Positions 1-9,299 of a stretch of 64,000 bases of DNA are shown in pieces. The DNA is from Ogataea parapolymorpha DL-1 (lineage: Eukaryota; Ascomycota; Pichiomycetes; Pichiales; Pichiaceae). The notes under the pieces were generated by a model. It worked only from the letters and a program-made list of their open reading frames with translations. It had not been told where the DNA came from and ran no database searches. Where the stretch lies: assembly GCF_000187245.1 (NCBI RefSeq), contig NC_027860.1, forward strand, positions 806,001 to 870,000, in the 5' to 3' direction. Positions within the stretch are counted from its first letter, which is position 1. Every line of letters begins with the position of its first letter. A program made the translations under genes and the position numbers.

Positions 1-834
1 GTACGAGCCCATCACGATCGGTAGCGACACTTCGTCTTTGGGCTCGTCCTTTTCGGGCGTCTGGTGCATGCGTTCGGACTTGTTGAATTTAATGATGTCG
101 TTTCTGGTGAATCCTTTGGAAAAACAGCACGCGAGCTTTTTCGAGCTGCACGCGGAGCACGGTTTGAATTTGAGGTACCTGAACCGGCTCAGCTTGGTGT
201 TGAAGCGCTGGTTCTGGTACTGCGACGTGTCGATCTCGAAATATTGGTACCCGTGCTCGTCTTCGTACAGGAACTTGCAGCTGGCGATTTCGGAGCCGGT
301 AGGGGCCGCTGCGGACCTCTTTTTCGGCAGCTCGGCTAGCACAAAGATCTCGGAGTCGCACTTGATTTTGCGCGCGCGGCAGCAGTCACACGAAGGGCCG
401 GACCGTTGCCTTTTGGACGCTGCGGAAGGCGACGCCAGCTTGATGGAGGTGAGCTCGGGCGTGGGTCTTTGTTGAGGCGTTGTTTGAATGACCAGATTGG
501 AAATCTCCAGTTTGGGCGAGGTGTGCGTCGTTTTCGGAGCTAAGACATAATTAGGCGTTGCGGTGGGATTTTCGCTGTGGACGCTGTGCATTGCTGCTGT
601 CTGGAGCAGGAGGTCGAACTTGGAGTAAGGCTTTGGCGGGTGGTTAGGCGCCAGCATTTTTGGTGCCTGTGGCTCGGGCTTTGGCAGAGAGAGTTTGGGC
701 AGCGTGGGAAGGCTGATGCGAGGCACGCTGGGCAGCGGCGCATTGTAGGTGGGGATGTTATCGTTGAGCGATAGCGAGTAGTTGGAAAGGTCCGTGATGG
801 GGACTCTGGACTTGACGTAGTTTTGAATAGACAT
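1..834 (-). CDS. Sut1/Sut2-like Zn(2)Cys(6) transcription factor, 5' part only
   Basis: The reading frame opens at the ATG at 834 and runs without a stop to the window edge, so 278 residues are visible and the C-terminus is missing. The first ~145 residues are Pro/Ser/Thr-rich and look disordered. A fungal zinc cluster follows: C149-x2-C152-x6-C159, then a 66-residue gap, then C226-x2-C229-x6-C236. The basic run RARKIK lies between Cys152 and Cys159. After the last cysteine comes KGFTRNDI, which resembles the tail of the Sut1/Sut2 family of sterol-uptake and hypoxic regulators. The zinc-cluster class is seen directly; the Sut assignment is from memory of the family and is moderate. The gene has a large (813 bp) upstream region containing a CGG-N11-CCG palindrome. 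Confidence 0.75.
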   Translation of the reverse strand, partial: MSIQNYVKSRVPITDLSNYSLSLNDNIPTYNAPLPSVPRISLPTLPKLSLPKPEPQAPKMLAPNHPPKPYSKFDLLLQTAAMHSVHSENPTATPNYVLAPKTTHTSPKLEISNLVIQTTPQQRPTPELTSIKLASPSAASKRQRSGPSCDCCRARKIKCDSEIFVLAELPKKRSAAAPTGSEIASCKFLYEDEHGYQYFEIDTSQYQNQRFNTKLSRFRYLKFKPCSACSSKKLACCFSKGFTRNDIIKFNKSERMHQTPEKDEPKDEVSLPIVMGSY

Positions 835-1289
835 GGAATTTGAGATTTGGGGGAAAATATGCCCGATTTATAGTACCATGCAATAACCTCTTGGGTAGTC
901 TCCACGGAAAATGCACCCATTAATGTTGGAGGGACATATCATGGGGTGCGGGACTGTGAGGGGGGAACTCCGATGTCCGTAAGTCCGGACCGTGTATGAG
1001 TTTCCGGTTCGGGAACAAGACGCCCCGCGGTTGAGCCACGGGGGGAATGATGGGGTACCTGGACGCGACGAACACGGCTCAGGCTGTAATCACATGTCGG
1101 GCTAGATACGCACATGACCCTGTTTTGGTGGTGGTCCGATGCGTTTGATTGGCCCCATGCGTACCGCGCGCTGCTCCGTAACGCGGGCTGTTAAAAGGGA
1201 ATCATCACGCGGACATTTTGGACCCGGGTTTCTACGGGGCCAACCCGTGAAAACGGGGTGCAGAAGTTTCAGCTCGGAGCCCAGTCCGA

Positions 1290-1306
1290 CGGAGTGTAAG
1301 TCTCCG
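1290..1306. promoter_or_regulatory. CGG-N11-CCG palindrome, candidate zinc-cluster binding site
   Basis: CGG at 1290-1292 and CCG at 1304-1306 are separated by 11 bases and sit in a wider inverted repeat (ACGGAG ... CTCCGT, 1289-1307). This is the half-site arrangement bound by Gal4-type zinc-cluster dimers. It lies about 455 bp upstream of the zinc-cluster gene start. The geometry is seen directly; the binding protein is unknown. Confidence 0.45.
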
Positions 1307-1469
1307 TGAGTGTGCGTACCCACACCGGACCAACACCGCTGGAGTGCGTAACCTCTACAAAGGTTGCTAAATAAGCGTCATAGGTCGCTTTCCCTGGAAT
1401 ACCACCCTCAGGGTTACTGCATGTATTACACACCCCCAGTCAATAATCGCACCACTTGCTTGGTGATTC

Positions 1470-1478
1470 ATGAGTCAT
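1470..1478. promoter_or_regulatory. Perfect Gcn4/AP-1-type palindrome ATGAGTCAT
   Basis: The nine-base ATGAGTCAT matches the ideal Gcn4 site. It lies about 170 bp beyond the stop of the cysteinyl-tRNA synthetase gene and about 640 bp upstream of the zinc-cluster gene, so its target, if any, would be the latter. It could also be a chance match. Confidence 0.35.
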
Positions 1479-1647
1479 GTGCACCGAGCCACCTCAAAAT
1501 GACGTACTGTCCACCACGGTCTCGCGATACTTTGTTCCTTCTCCCCGCGATTTAGTGGCGCCGGAGTAGATTGCGAAATGTAGCCGTTTTTTGCCAAAAT
1601 CGGAATCTCACAGATTTAAACAATAGCTTACTGCATATAGCATCTAT

Positions 1648-3861
1648 CTACCTATGGGCCTCGAACAGCCGACGCTGTTGCTCCTGCTGTTTTGCCAGCT
1701 TCTTCCTGGCGCTCTTGGTCACCTCTTCCCCGCTCACAAGTTTCACAGGCAGTCCGTTCTCGTCCCATTCAGAGTATATTTTTTTGTACTCCTCGGTCTT
1801 GAACATCTCTGCCGGGTTGATCTTCGCCTTGGCCAGCATCTCCCTCTCCTTCTCCTCCTTCAGCCGCAGCTGCTCCAACCGCCGTCTCTCCTTTTCCAGC
1901 TGCTGTTGCTCTTTCTCCTCCTGCTGTCTTAGCAGCTCCTGTTTTTCGCTCTCGTTCAAAAACTTGATCAGGGCTCCTTGACCCGCACGGTCGTCCAGAG
2001 AAACATTCAGCTGGAGCAACTCCTTGTCTCTGAGCGTGTCGGTGGCGTCCAAAAACACTTTGTAGTCTGCCTTTGCGATCGCCGAGCTGCGCACCAGGTC
2101 CCGGAAATTCGACAACACCTTCAGATATGGCATCAGCGCCTCTTCCAAGTTGCCCGAGCTCGTATCAGCCTGCTCGTCCTCCCAGCCAAGGCCGTCCTTT
2201 CTTGTGTCGAAACCAAGCACACGCAGGATCCTCGTGATGTAAAGAGCACTCTGGACGAGCGGCTCGACGCGCAGATCTGCTCCCACAGCGCCGATGTAGG
2301 TGTTGGCACTGTTGACGAGCTCCAGCAGAGCGCGCAGCGCCTGCGGCGTGGACAGGTTGTCACAGAACGCGGCGTGCACGTTCTTCTTGCACTGCGCGAG
2401 TTCTGCAACGAGCCGTTTCTCCAGCTGCCCGTACTTCTTCGAGATCACCTCGCCCGCGCGCAGACGGTGGTCGGTGTCGGCCTTGATTGCGCGCACGTTC
2501 TTGAAGAACTTGCTGAGCGACGACTCCGTCGACCGCACCTCATTCAACAAACTCTCCTTGAAGTCCAGCGCATTGTTCCACTGCACCAGCGCAAAACACA
2601 GCCGCAGCTGCCGCGCAGAGTACCGGCCCAGCGCCTCCTCGATGGTGATAAAGTTTTTCAGCGACTTGGACATTTTCTGGCCCTCAATGTGCAGATGTCC
2701 CGTGTGCAGGAAGTAGTTGACCCACTGCTTGCAGTCGTAATGGGCCTCGCTCTGCGCCAGCTCGTTGTCGTGGTGCGGGAACGCAAGGTCGATGCCGCCC
2801 GAGTGGATGTCGAGCTTGTCACCAACAAAGTCGGCCGCCATGACCGAGCACTCGATGTGCCAACCGGGACGGCCAGGCCCCCATGGCGATGGCCAAGACG
2901 GCTCGCCCGCCTTGGACGCCTTCCACAGCGCAAAGTCGGACGCATTCAGCTTACCTTGCGCCGCCGACAGCGACCCTTCGCCGTCCTCGAGCAGCTCCAG
3001 GTTGCCCTTCGACCACGGCTGTAGCTTGGCGTATTCATGCGCCGGGTCCTTGTCAAACTTGGCCACGTTGAAATATACAGACCCGTCGCTCGTCGCGTAC
3101 GCATAGCCCTTGTCGATGATCTGCTGCACAAACGCCACGATCTCAGGCACGTACTCCGACACGCGCGTGACGATCGTCGGCGGCAGCACGTTCAGCGCAG
3201 CCATGTCCTCGTCGTACTTGTGCTCCCAGAACGACGAGCACGCCTTGAAGATCTCTGGGTCTGTAACCGTGTGGCCGAGCTCCTTGTCGAGCTCGGGCAC
3301 GATCACGTCTTTGGTTTGCTCCAAAAACAGCGTCAGGTCGGTCTCGCGGGCAATCGCCTCGCTCGCCGCCACACACGCCTTCACATGCATAGGCAGCTTG
3401 GGTTTCTGCAGACCGAGAGCTGCCAGGTCGAGCGAGCGCGCCCACTCGTCGAAGGGCACGGTACCTTCGTATTCGGGCAAGTTTTTCGCCAGATACGCCG
3501 CCAGCGCGCGCTGCGCCGTCTCGCGCAACTGGGAGTCCACAGCGCTGTGTTTGCGGGCAAACTCGCCAAACAGATGCTCCTGTCTGGCCTTGATGATGAT
3601 CTTGTCGTCAATGTCGGTCACATTCTGCACAAACTTGACGTTGTAGCCAAAATAGTCCTGCAAAATGCGGCGATTAATATCAATTGTCACGTAGTTCCGG
3701 GCATGGCCCATGTGCGACGAGTTGTACACGGTCGGCCCACAGCTGTACCAGGTGACTTCATCGCTGGAGCTGGGCACGAACGGCACCTTCGACCGCGTGA
3801 GCGTATTGTAGAGCACCAGGGGCGCGTCCGGTAATTTTTCTGGCTGCACCCACGTCGTCAT
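1648..3861 (-). CDS. CRS1: Cysteinyl-tRNA synthetase, cytosolic form (longer mitochondrial form possible from 3936)
   Basis: Class I aminoacyl-tRNA synthetase that charges tRNA-Cys. Numbered from the ATG at 3861 (737 residues), Cys41 of WYSCGPT is the first zinc ligand, HMGH at 50-53 is the HIGH motif, and KMSKS lies at about 395-399. HIECS and the LAFPHHDNE block provide the remaining conserved zinc and active-site region. The C-terminal third ends in a charged, Lys/Glu/Gln-rich coiled extension typical of eukaryotic enzymes. An in-frame ATG at 3936 adds 25 residues (starting MKIWAF, with basic and hydroxylated residues and no acidic ones) that look like a mitochondrial presequence, so two starts may give two locations. 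The gene is divergent from RAD50, with 121 bp between the internal start and the RAD50 start and 46 bp from the upstream start. Confidence 0.92.
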   Translation of the reverse strand: MTTWVQPEKLPDAPLVLYNTLTRSKVPFVPSSSDEVTWYSCGPTVYNSSHMGHARNYVTIDINRRILQDYFGYNVKFVQNVTDIDDKIIIKARQEHLFGEFARKHSAVDSQLRETAQRALAAYLAKNLPEYEGTVPFDEWARSLDLAALGLQKPKLPMHVKACVAASEAIARETDLTLFLEQTKDVIVPELDKELGHTVTDPEIFKACSSFWEHKYDEDMAALNVLPPTIVTRVSEYVPEIVAFVQQIIDKGYAYATSDGSVYFNVAKFDKDPAHEYAKLQPWSKGNLELLEDGEGSLSAAQGKLNASDFALWKASKAGEPSWPSPWGPGRPGWHIECSVMAADFVGDKLDIHSGGIDLAFPHHDNELAQSEAHYDCKQWVNYFLHTGHLHIEGQKMSKSLKNFITIEEALGRYSARQLRLCFALVQWNNALDFKESLLNEVRSTESSLSKFFKNVRAIKADTDHRLRAGEVISKKYGQLEKRLVAELAQCKKNVHAAFCDNLSTPQALRALLELVNSANTYIGAVGADLRVEPLVQSALYITRILRVLGFDTRKDGLGWEDEQADTSSGNLEEALMPYLKVLSNFRDLVRSSAIAKADYKVFLDATDTLRDKELLQLNVSLDDRAGQGALIKFLNESEKQELLRQQEEKEQQQLEKERRRLEQLRLKEEKEREMLAKAKINPAEMFKTEEYKKIYSEWDENGLPVKLVSGEEVTKSARKKLAKQQEQQRRLFEAHR

Positions 3862-3982
3862 GAACAGTTTGGACAGGGCAAAAGAAGAGTGTGTGTGAAG
3901 CTTTGTTCTTGCCGCAGAAAATGCCCAAATTTTCATGGTTTTTTTTTTTCCACACCCGCTTATGTAAGTACCTCCCCTTTCC

Positions 3983-6900
3983 ATGGCCAGCATCTACAAA
4001 CTGTCTGTCTCGGGCGTACGCTCTTTCAGCGGCGATACGCACGAGACCATCCAGTTCGAGCGTCCGCTCACGCTCATTGTTGGTGCCAACGGCTCGGGCA
4101 AAACAACCATCATCGAGGCCCTGCGGTACGCCACCACGGGCGATCTTCCCCCCAACTCGAAAAATGGCGCCTTTGTCAACGATCCCAGCATGACAGGCGC
4201 CACAGAGACAAAGGCTCAGGTCAAGCTCGCGTTTCAGAACGTCAATCGCACGAGCATGGTGCTCACTAAGTCGCTCGCCGCGTTCAAGAACGCACGCACG
4301 GGGACCACCAGCTTTAAAACCCGCGAAAACCAGCTCGTGGCCATCCATAACGGCGAAAAACAGACCGTCACGTCGAAAATGGCCGATATCGAAACCGCCG
4401 TGCCGCAGCAGCTCGGCGTCTCGCGCGCCGTGCTCAACTACGTGATTTTCTGCCACCAGGACGAGAGTCTGTGGCCGATCAGCGACTCGGCGAGTCTCAA
4501 GAAGCGATTCGACGAGATCTTCGACTCGGTCAAGTTCATCAAGGTGCTGGAGACGTTTCGGGCCATCCAGAAGGAGATGAACGTCGATATCCGCGTGATC
4601 AACAACACGGTCGAGCACTTGCGGAACGACCGTGCGCGCGCGCACCACAAACACGCGCAAGTCGCCGAGCTGAACCGTCAGGTCGATCGGCTGAATGCCG
4701 AGTCCGAGACGCTTGCGCGCGAGATCGAAGCGGTCAACAAAGAGGCCGATCGGTTGTTTGCGACGAACCAGGACTACGAGAAAACGATCAGTCGACTGGA
4801 GTACCTGCGGCAGCAGGAGAGCAGTCTCGCGCAGCAGATGGACGTGATCCGGTCGACGACGACGCGCGTCGACTTGCCCGATGCGCAGATCCGCGAGCAG
4901 CTCGACAACTTTGCCAACGTGCTAGTTGAGAAGAGGAGCGCTGTTGAGCAGCTGCGCGTGCAGATAGAGTCTCGAAGCGCGCAACTTGCCCGTGCGCGAG
5001 AAGAATACAACACTTCTGTGCGCGAGGAGGGCCGATTGCGCGGCCTATTTGAGCGGCACGAGCAAAACCGCAGCGAGAAACAGCGACTTGAGCAGCAGTT
5101 GGACCAGACGCGGCTGGACGCGCTGGCGGCCGAATACGCTGACAAGGAGGCTGCGCATAAGGCTGCTCTCGAGGACGTCGAGTTCGAGCTCACAACGCTC
5201 AAGGAGGAGCTTGCGCGCGAAGCGCAGCATGCCGAGTATGTTCGCAACGACGTCGACGCGTTGGAAACGAAACGCGCCAAGTTCCAGCAGATCCTGTCTC
5301 TTTCGAGCTCGAATCAGGCTAGGCTCGAACGCGAGCGTACCGAGCTCGCTGCCGAGGAATTAGAGCTGCAGCAGTTGCGCGACTCGAGCCCGCTGGCCGC
5401 CATCAACGAGAAAATCGCCCAGACCGAGAAACAGATCCGCCAATTGGAGGTGGAGCAGGAGGATCTGCTCCGGAAGGTGAGTCAGGCCAGCAGACAGTCC
5501 GACAGCACGGCAAAAGTGTATTATTTACGGCGAAATCTGGAATCCGTGGAGCAGAAGCTGGAGAATGCTTACTCGCGGCTCGAGACGCGCGACGTGGACG
5601 CATTCATGGCCCGCTACAAACAGACAGAGGCCGCGGTGCTGGAGAAAGCTAGCCGTGTGCAGGAGTTGCGCGAGACCCTGAACGAGGCGGCAATCACTCA
5701 CCGCAACGGCGCGCAGCAGCTTGCTGGCTCGCGCGACGAGCTCGCCGCGCTCGAGAAAGATGTTCGCACGGTTCTTGGCGCAGCGCCGCTCGCACAGTTT
5801 GAAGAGCTGCTGGAGGACGCCGAGTACGAGTTCAGCGACTGTGACGGCGGCTTCAAGGTGCGAGAATACTGCATTGGCTTCAACAAGCGCGCGATTGACC
5901 TCATCAACCACAAGAACGCATGTCTGCTGTGCCACCGGGAGTTTGGGGCGGCGGACGAGAAGAGCCGGGTGTTGGAGCTGCTTGCAAAGCAGACGAGTGT
6001 TTTGGAGAGCGACCATTCTGCAGAAGAAGCGCTGCGAGCTGCACGGGACAAGCTGGACCGGCTCAAAGAGGTGTCGGGCAAAGTTGAGCGACACAGGAAG
6101 CTGGCTGTGGAGCTGGAGCAGCTGCAAAAGGACGTGGAGGCTGCTCGAGAGCGTGAGACGGTTGCCCGCGAACAGTTTGAGAGTGAGCAGCGTGACTTGG
6201 ACGAGCAGCAGGCCCACAAGTCCCAGCTTGCGTCGCTGCTATCCGCGGTGGACGAGGTTACAAGGCTGCGGGACGAACAGGTCTCGTTGCAACGGCAGTT
6301 GCAGGGCCTAAAGGACGACATGGCCTTATTTGGCGGGCAACTGCAATCCATGGAGGAGCTGGAGCTGGCACAGGCGCAGACGAGCAGCGAGATGAAGCGG
6401 CTGCGATTGGTGTTAGAGCGGCACGTTGCCGATCGCGAGCAGTATTCGCGCAGGCTGATGGGGCTGGAGAGCATGATCAAGGACCGGCGACTGGCGATCA
6501 TCGAGCTGGAGAAGTCGGACCTGGACAACGTGAACGTGCGCAAGTCGCTGCACGAGCTCGAGACGGAGATCGGGCAGCTGCGTGCAACGCTGGACCGGAC
6601 GGAGCAGGCGGCTTCCGTGCTACGTGCGAGCCATGCGGCGCAGCAGGAACGGTACGGCGAGCTGAAGCGGCGCGGAGAGGACGAGCTGGCGCAGCTCTTG
6701 CCGGAACTTGAGCGGCTACGGCAGACACAGGCCCAGATTGCTGCGCTGGACGCGCAAATCCGCGAATTTGAACAGAAGCACGCGGGCCAGACGACGTTTG
6801 AGCAGGAGTCTGCGCGGCTACGGGAGCAGATAGCGCGCGATGAGGTTGAGCTCGACGCGTTGGGCGTGCAGCTGCGAGAGCTCGAGAACGATCTCAAGGA

Positions 6901-7795
6901 CGCCGACAACGCGGAGCGCAACCTGCGGTACAACCTGGACCTGCTGGCGCTCGAGCAGCAGCAAAGTGAGGTGCGGGCAACGATCGCAGAGCTCGCGCAG
7001 CAGCAGGCCGAATCGCGACGAGACGAGTACGTGGCGCAGAGCAAGCAGCTGCGCGCGCGCCAGACACAGCTCCAGAGCGAGTATTCCACCAAGCTGGGCG
7101 AGATGACCCAGCTATCGCGGCAGATCCAATCGGTGAAACACGAGCTGCAACGCGACTACAAGGATATTGACGAGCGGTATACCAAGGAGTACGCAAGCCT
7201 GCAGACGAAGCTGTCGATGGTGACAGACCTGACCACATACTACAAGGCCATCGACTCTGCGGTGATGGAGTTCCACCAGGTGAAGATGAAGGAGATCAAC
7301 CGGATCATTGACGAGCTATGGAAAAAAACGTACATGGGCAACGACGTGGACAGCATCATGGTGCGGGCAGACCCGATCAAGTCCAGCACGGCGGCAACGA
7401 TGCGCTCGTACAACTACCGCGTGGTGATGGTGAAAAACGGGACCGAGCTGGACATGCGGGGGCGGTGCTCTGCGGGCCAGCGCGTGCTGGCGGCGCTGAT
7501 CATCCGGCTCGCACTGGCCGAGTGTTTCGGGCTCAACTTCGGCATGATCGCGCTCGACGAGCCCACAACCAACCTGGACGACGACAACATCGAGTCGCTC
7601 GCCAAGGCGCTCGCCAATATCATCCAGGAGCGCGCAACACAGCGCAACTTCCAGCTCATTGTCATCACGCACGACGAGAAGTTTCTGCGCGCCATGAACG
7701 CCGTCGACTTCACCGACCACTATTATAAGGTGATCCGCAACGAGCGGCTCAACTCCACCATTAACAAGGTCCAGATCAGCCAGCTCGACGATTAG
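3983..7795 (+). CDS. RAD50: DNA double-strand-break repair ATPase Rad50
   Basis: Subunit of the Mre11-Rad50-Xrs2 complex that tethers and processes DNA ends in repair, telomere maintenance and meiosis. The 1270-residue protein has the full architecture: Walker [10 protein letters not shown] at 34-42, a long heptad-rich coiled coil, the zinc hook Cys647-Leu-Leu-Cys650, a returning coiled coil, the ABC signature around Cys1162 (CSAGQR) and Walker B followed by DEPTTNLD near 1187-1196. Length is close to the 1312 residues of the S. cerevisiae protein. The conserved block IFCHQDES follows the first ATPase lobe as expected. Codons are visibly richer in G and C than in genes further right. The last 20 bases overlap the convergent RBA50 gene. 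Confidence 0.97.
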   Translation: MASIYKLSVSGVRSFSGDTHETIQFERPLTLIVGANGSGKTTIIEALRYATTGDLPPNSKNGAFVNDPSMTGATETKAQVKLAFQNVNRTSMVLTKSLAAFKNARTGTTSFKTRENQLVAIHNGEKQTVTSKMADIETAVPQQLGVSRAVLNYVIFCHQDESLWPISDSASLKKRFDEIFDSVKFIKVLETFRAIQKEMNVDIRVINNTVEHLRNDRARAHHKHAQVAELNRQVDRLNAESETLAREIEAVNKEADRLFATNQDYEKTISRLEYLRQQESSLAQQMDVIRSTTTRVDLPDAQIREQLDNFANVLVEKRSAVEQLRVQIESRSAQLARAREEYNTSVREEGRLRGLFERHEQNRSEKQRLEQQLDQTRLDALAAEYADKEAAHKAALEDVEFELTTLKEELAREAQHAEYVRNDVDALETKRAKFQQILSLSSSNQARLERERTELAAEELELQQLRDSSPLAAINEKIAQTEKQIRQLEVEQEDLLRKVSQASRQSDSTAKVYYLRRNLESVEQKLENAYSRLETRDVDAFMARYKQTEAAVLEKASRVQELRETLNEAAITHRNGAQQLAGSRDELAALEKDVRTVLGAAPLAQFEELLEDAEYEFSDCDGGFKVREYCIGFNKRAIDLINHKNACLLCHREFGAADEKSRVLELLAKQTSVLESDHSAEEALRAARDKLDRLKEVSGKVERHRKLAVELEQLQKDVEAARERETVAREQFESEQRDLDEQQAHKSQLASLLSAVDEVTRLRDEQVSLQRQLQGLKDDMALFGGQLQSMEELELAQAQTSSEMKRLRLVLERHVADREQYSRRLMGLESMIKDRRLAIIELEKSDLDNVNVRKSLHELETEIGQLRATLDRTEQAASVLRASHAAQQERYGELKRRGEDELAQLLPELERLRQTQAQIAALDAQIREFEQKHAGQTTFEQESARLREQIARDEVELDALGVQLRELENDLKDADNAERNLRYNLDLLALEQQQSEVRATIAELAQQQAESRRDEYVAQSKQLRARQTQLQSEYSTKLGEMTQLSRQIQSVKHELQRDYKDIDERYTKEYASLQTKLSMVTDLTTYYKAIDSAVMEFHQVKMKEINRIIDELWKKTYMGNDVDSIMVRADPIKSSTAATMRSYNYRVVMVKNGTELDMRGRCSAGQRVLAALIIRLALAECFGLNFGMIALDEPTTNLDDDNIESLAKALANIIQERATQRNFQLIVITHDEKFLRAMNAVDFTDHYYKVIRNERLNSTINKVQISQLDD

Positions 7796-8981
7796 CCGCC
7801 TCTCGCTCGTCCAGCACAGCCTGCATCTTGCCGTCGCCGCCGCCCTGCTTCCACAGATACAGCGCCTCGATCGCGTAGTTCTTGACGCTCAAATTCCGCT
7901 GGCGGTCCGACGCATACTCGCTGATGACATCGACGATCTTGAGGTCGATCACGAGCCCCCAGCACCGCCGCTCAAACTCCGCCAAGTCCTGAGTCTGGTT
8001 ATCCTCGTCCACCACCTCGTACTCGGCCTGTCCGAGCTTGTACAGCACGCGGCCCAGCGTGCGCAGCGCAATGCACCGTTGCCCGGGGAACGCCGACCGC
8101 AGGTAGTGTGCCAGCTCCGCAAGCGTGTACCCGGGCAACTCTGGGCTTGCTGCGTGATGGCGCAACTCCGGAGCCTGGGCGTGTTTCTCTATGTTCTCCG
8201 ACGTGATTAGATCCCCATTCAAGTCAAACCGCAGCTCCGCAACCGCGTTGTACGTCACCTGTTTCGGCGTCTCCGGCGCCGGTTTCATCCACTCCAACGT
8301 CTTGGGGTCCTTGGGCAGGTCCGGGAAGAACTTCTCGTGCAACTTGTCGTTGAAGTCCGGGTCGTTTATGTCGAGTTTCTCGAGATTCTCGCCGCTCGGT
8401 CTGGGGAAATGCACCGACGCCTGTTTCAGCCGCTGGGCCTCCTCGAAGCTCGGCCCGGAGTCGTCCAGATACTCGATATCCTCCCATTCCTCGTCCTCTT
8501 TGCTCGATTTCGGCATTGCCAGCGGCGACGAGGGTTTGACGTACTTGACGGACGCCTCGTTGTTGAATCGCACTTTTTTGTCTGCCGACGAGACACTGTC
8601 CCTGCGCAGCGCGGGTTTCAGCCCTGGGCTCGCTGCCGAGTCGCTGTCGCTATCTGCCTCAGCACTACGCGGCTCGTTCTTGTCTGGCTCTGCTCTTTTC
8701 AACAGCATTTGCAAAATTTTCGGGTCTAGCGTGTTGATCAGCTCCTCCTTTGCCTGCTCGCGCTCCTCTCCAGACATCTTGCTTAGTCGCTCGATGTTTT
8801 CGAGGTGGATCTGCTCTTTTTCAGAGAGTCCATTAGATGAACGCTCTGTCGTTTTCCGCTGCCGCACAGGCTTTCTCTTGGCCGCGACAGGGAACCCTGT
8901 GGCGGACCCAGAAATTGCTGGAACAGGCGCCTGGGGCTCTGTGGACGTGTCGTGCTCGACAATGTCGCCCAGAAGATCCAT
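7776..8981 (-). CDS. RBA50: RPAP1-like RNA polymerase II assembly factor
   Basis: The 401-residue protein has a conserved N-terminal block at about 50-100 (EKEQIHLENIERL followed by KMSGEEREQAKEEL) matching the RPAP1 N-terminal domain. A second block around AVAELRFDLNGDLI matches the RPAP1 C-terminal region. In yeast the family member Rba50 helps assemble RNA polymerase II and is about 440 residues long. The middle is acidic and Ser-rich. The stop codon lies inside the last codons of RAD50, giving a 20-bp convergent overlap. The start at 8981 is the first ATG in the frame and precedes the conserved block by about 50 residues. Confidence 0.85.
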   Translation of the reverse strand: MDLLGDIVEHDTSTEPQAPVPAISGSATGFPVAAKRKPVRQRKTTERSSNGLSEKEQIHLENIERLSKMSGEEREQAKEELINTLDPKILQMLLKRAEPDKNEPRSAEADSDSDSAASPGLKPALRRDSVSSADKKVRFNNEASVKYVKPSSPLAMPKSSKEDEEWEDIEYLDDSGPSFEEAQRLKQASVHFPRPSGENLEKLDINDPDFNDKLHEKFFPDLPKDPKTLEWMKPAPETPKQVTYNAVAELRFDLNGDLITSENIEKHAQAPELRHHAASPELPGYTLAELAHYLRSAFPGQRCIALRTLGRVLYKLGQAEYEVVDEDNQTQDLAEFERRCWGLVIDLKIVDVISEYASDRQRNLSVKNYAIEALYLWKQGGGDGKMQAVLDEREAANRRAG

Positions 8982-9299
8982 ATTATAGATAAATAAATAA
9001 CTGTAGAAAAAATATTTATTTTGACACCGGAGAAATGAATTTCAACGGTGTTAAATTGCAAACCAGAAACAAAGTGCCGCCGCCACGCAAAGCTCAGACC
9101 GTTGCCGCCGTGTCCACGGCCACTCGCCAGCCACGCTCTCTGTGCTGGCCATCCTCTACCGTACGTCCTGCTCCATGGCCGGGTAACCCCCCATATACGT
9201 CATTTCTCCGCTCACCCCATGCAGGCCTCCGGGTCCAGGTAGCCTATTTATTATATAAGACAAAAACGTTAAACATTTACTTCCACCCATTTCTCCACC
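8982..9299. promoter_or_regulatory. Divergent promoter between RBA50 and AAT2
   Basis: This 318-bp gap separates two divergent genes. It holds an AT-rich RBA50-proximal part, a GC-rich middle, a TACGTCAT element (9196-9203) resembling an ATF/CRE site, and TATTTATTATATAA at about 9244, suitable as a TATA region for AAT2. A small open frame from 9035 is discussed among the rejected items. Confidence 0.5.

Larger units (their letters stand above)
835..1647. other. Long upstream region of the zinc-cluster gene
   Basis: This stretch lies between the start of the zinc-cluster gene and the 3' end of the cysteinyl-tRNA synthetase gene, both on the minus strand. It therefore contains the promoter and leader of the first and the terminator of the second. 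The part from about 950 to 1350 is rich in CGG/CCG and TCCG triplets, including the palindrome GTCCGGAC near 985. Short open frames here have no recognisable features and I do not call them genes. Confidence 0.6.

Noticed and set aside
1978..3024. Long open frames antisense to the cysteinyl-tRNA synthetase gene
   Set aside because: They mirror a GC-rich coding gene, have Arg/Leu/Val-skewed composition and no family features. The same holds for antisense frames in RAD50 such as 5698-7092.
3937..3993. Still longer N-terminus for cysteinyl-tRNA synthetase from ATGs at 3993 or 3984
   Set aside because: It would overlap the RAD50 start and adds acidic and Gly-rich residues that spoil a presequence.
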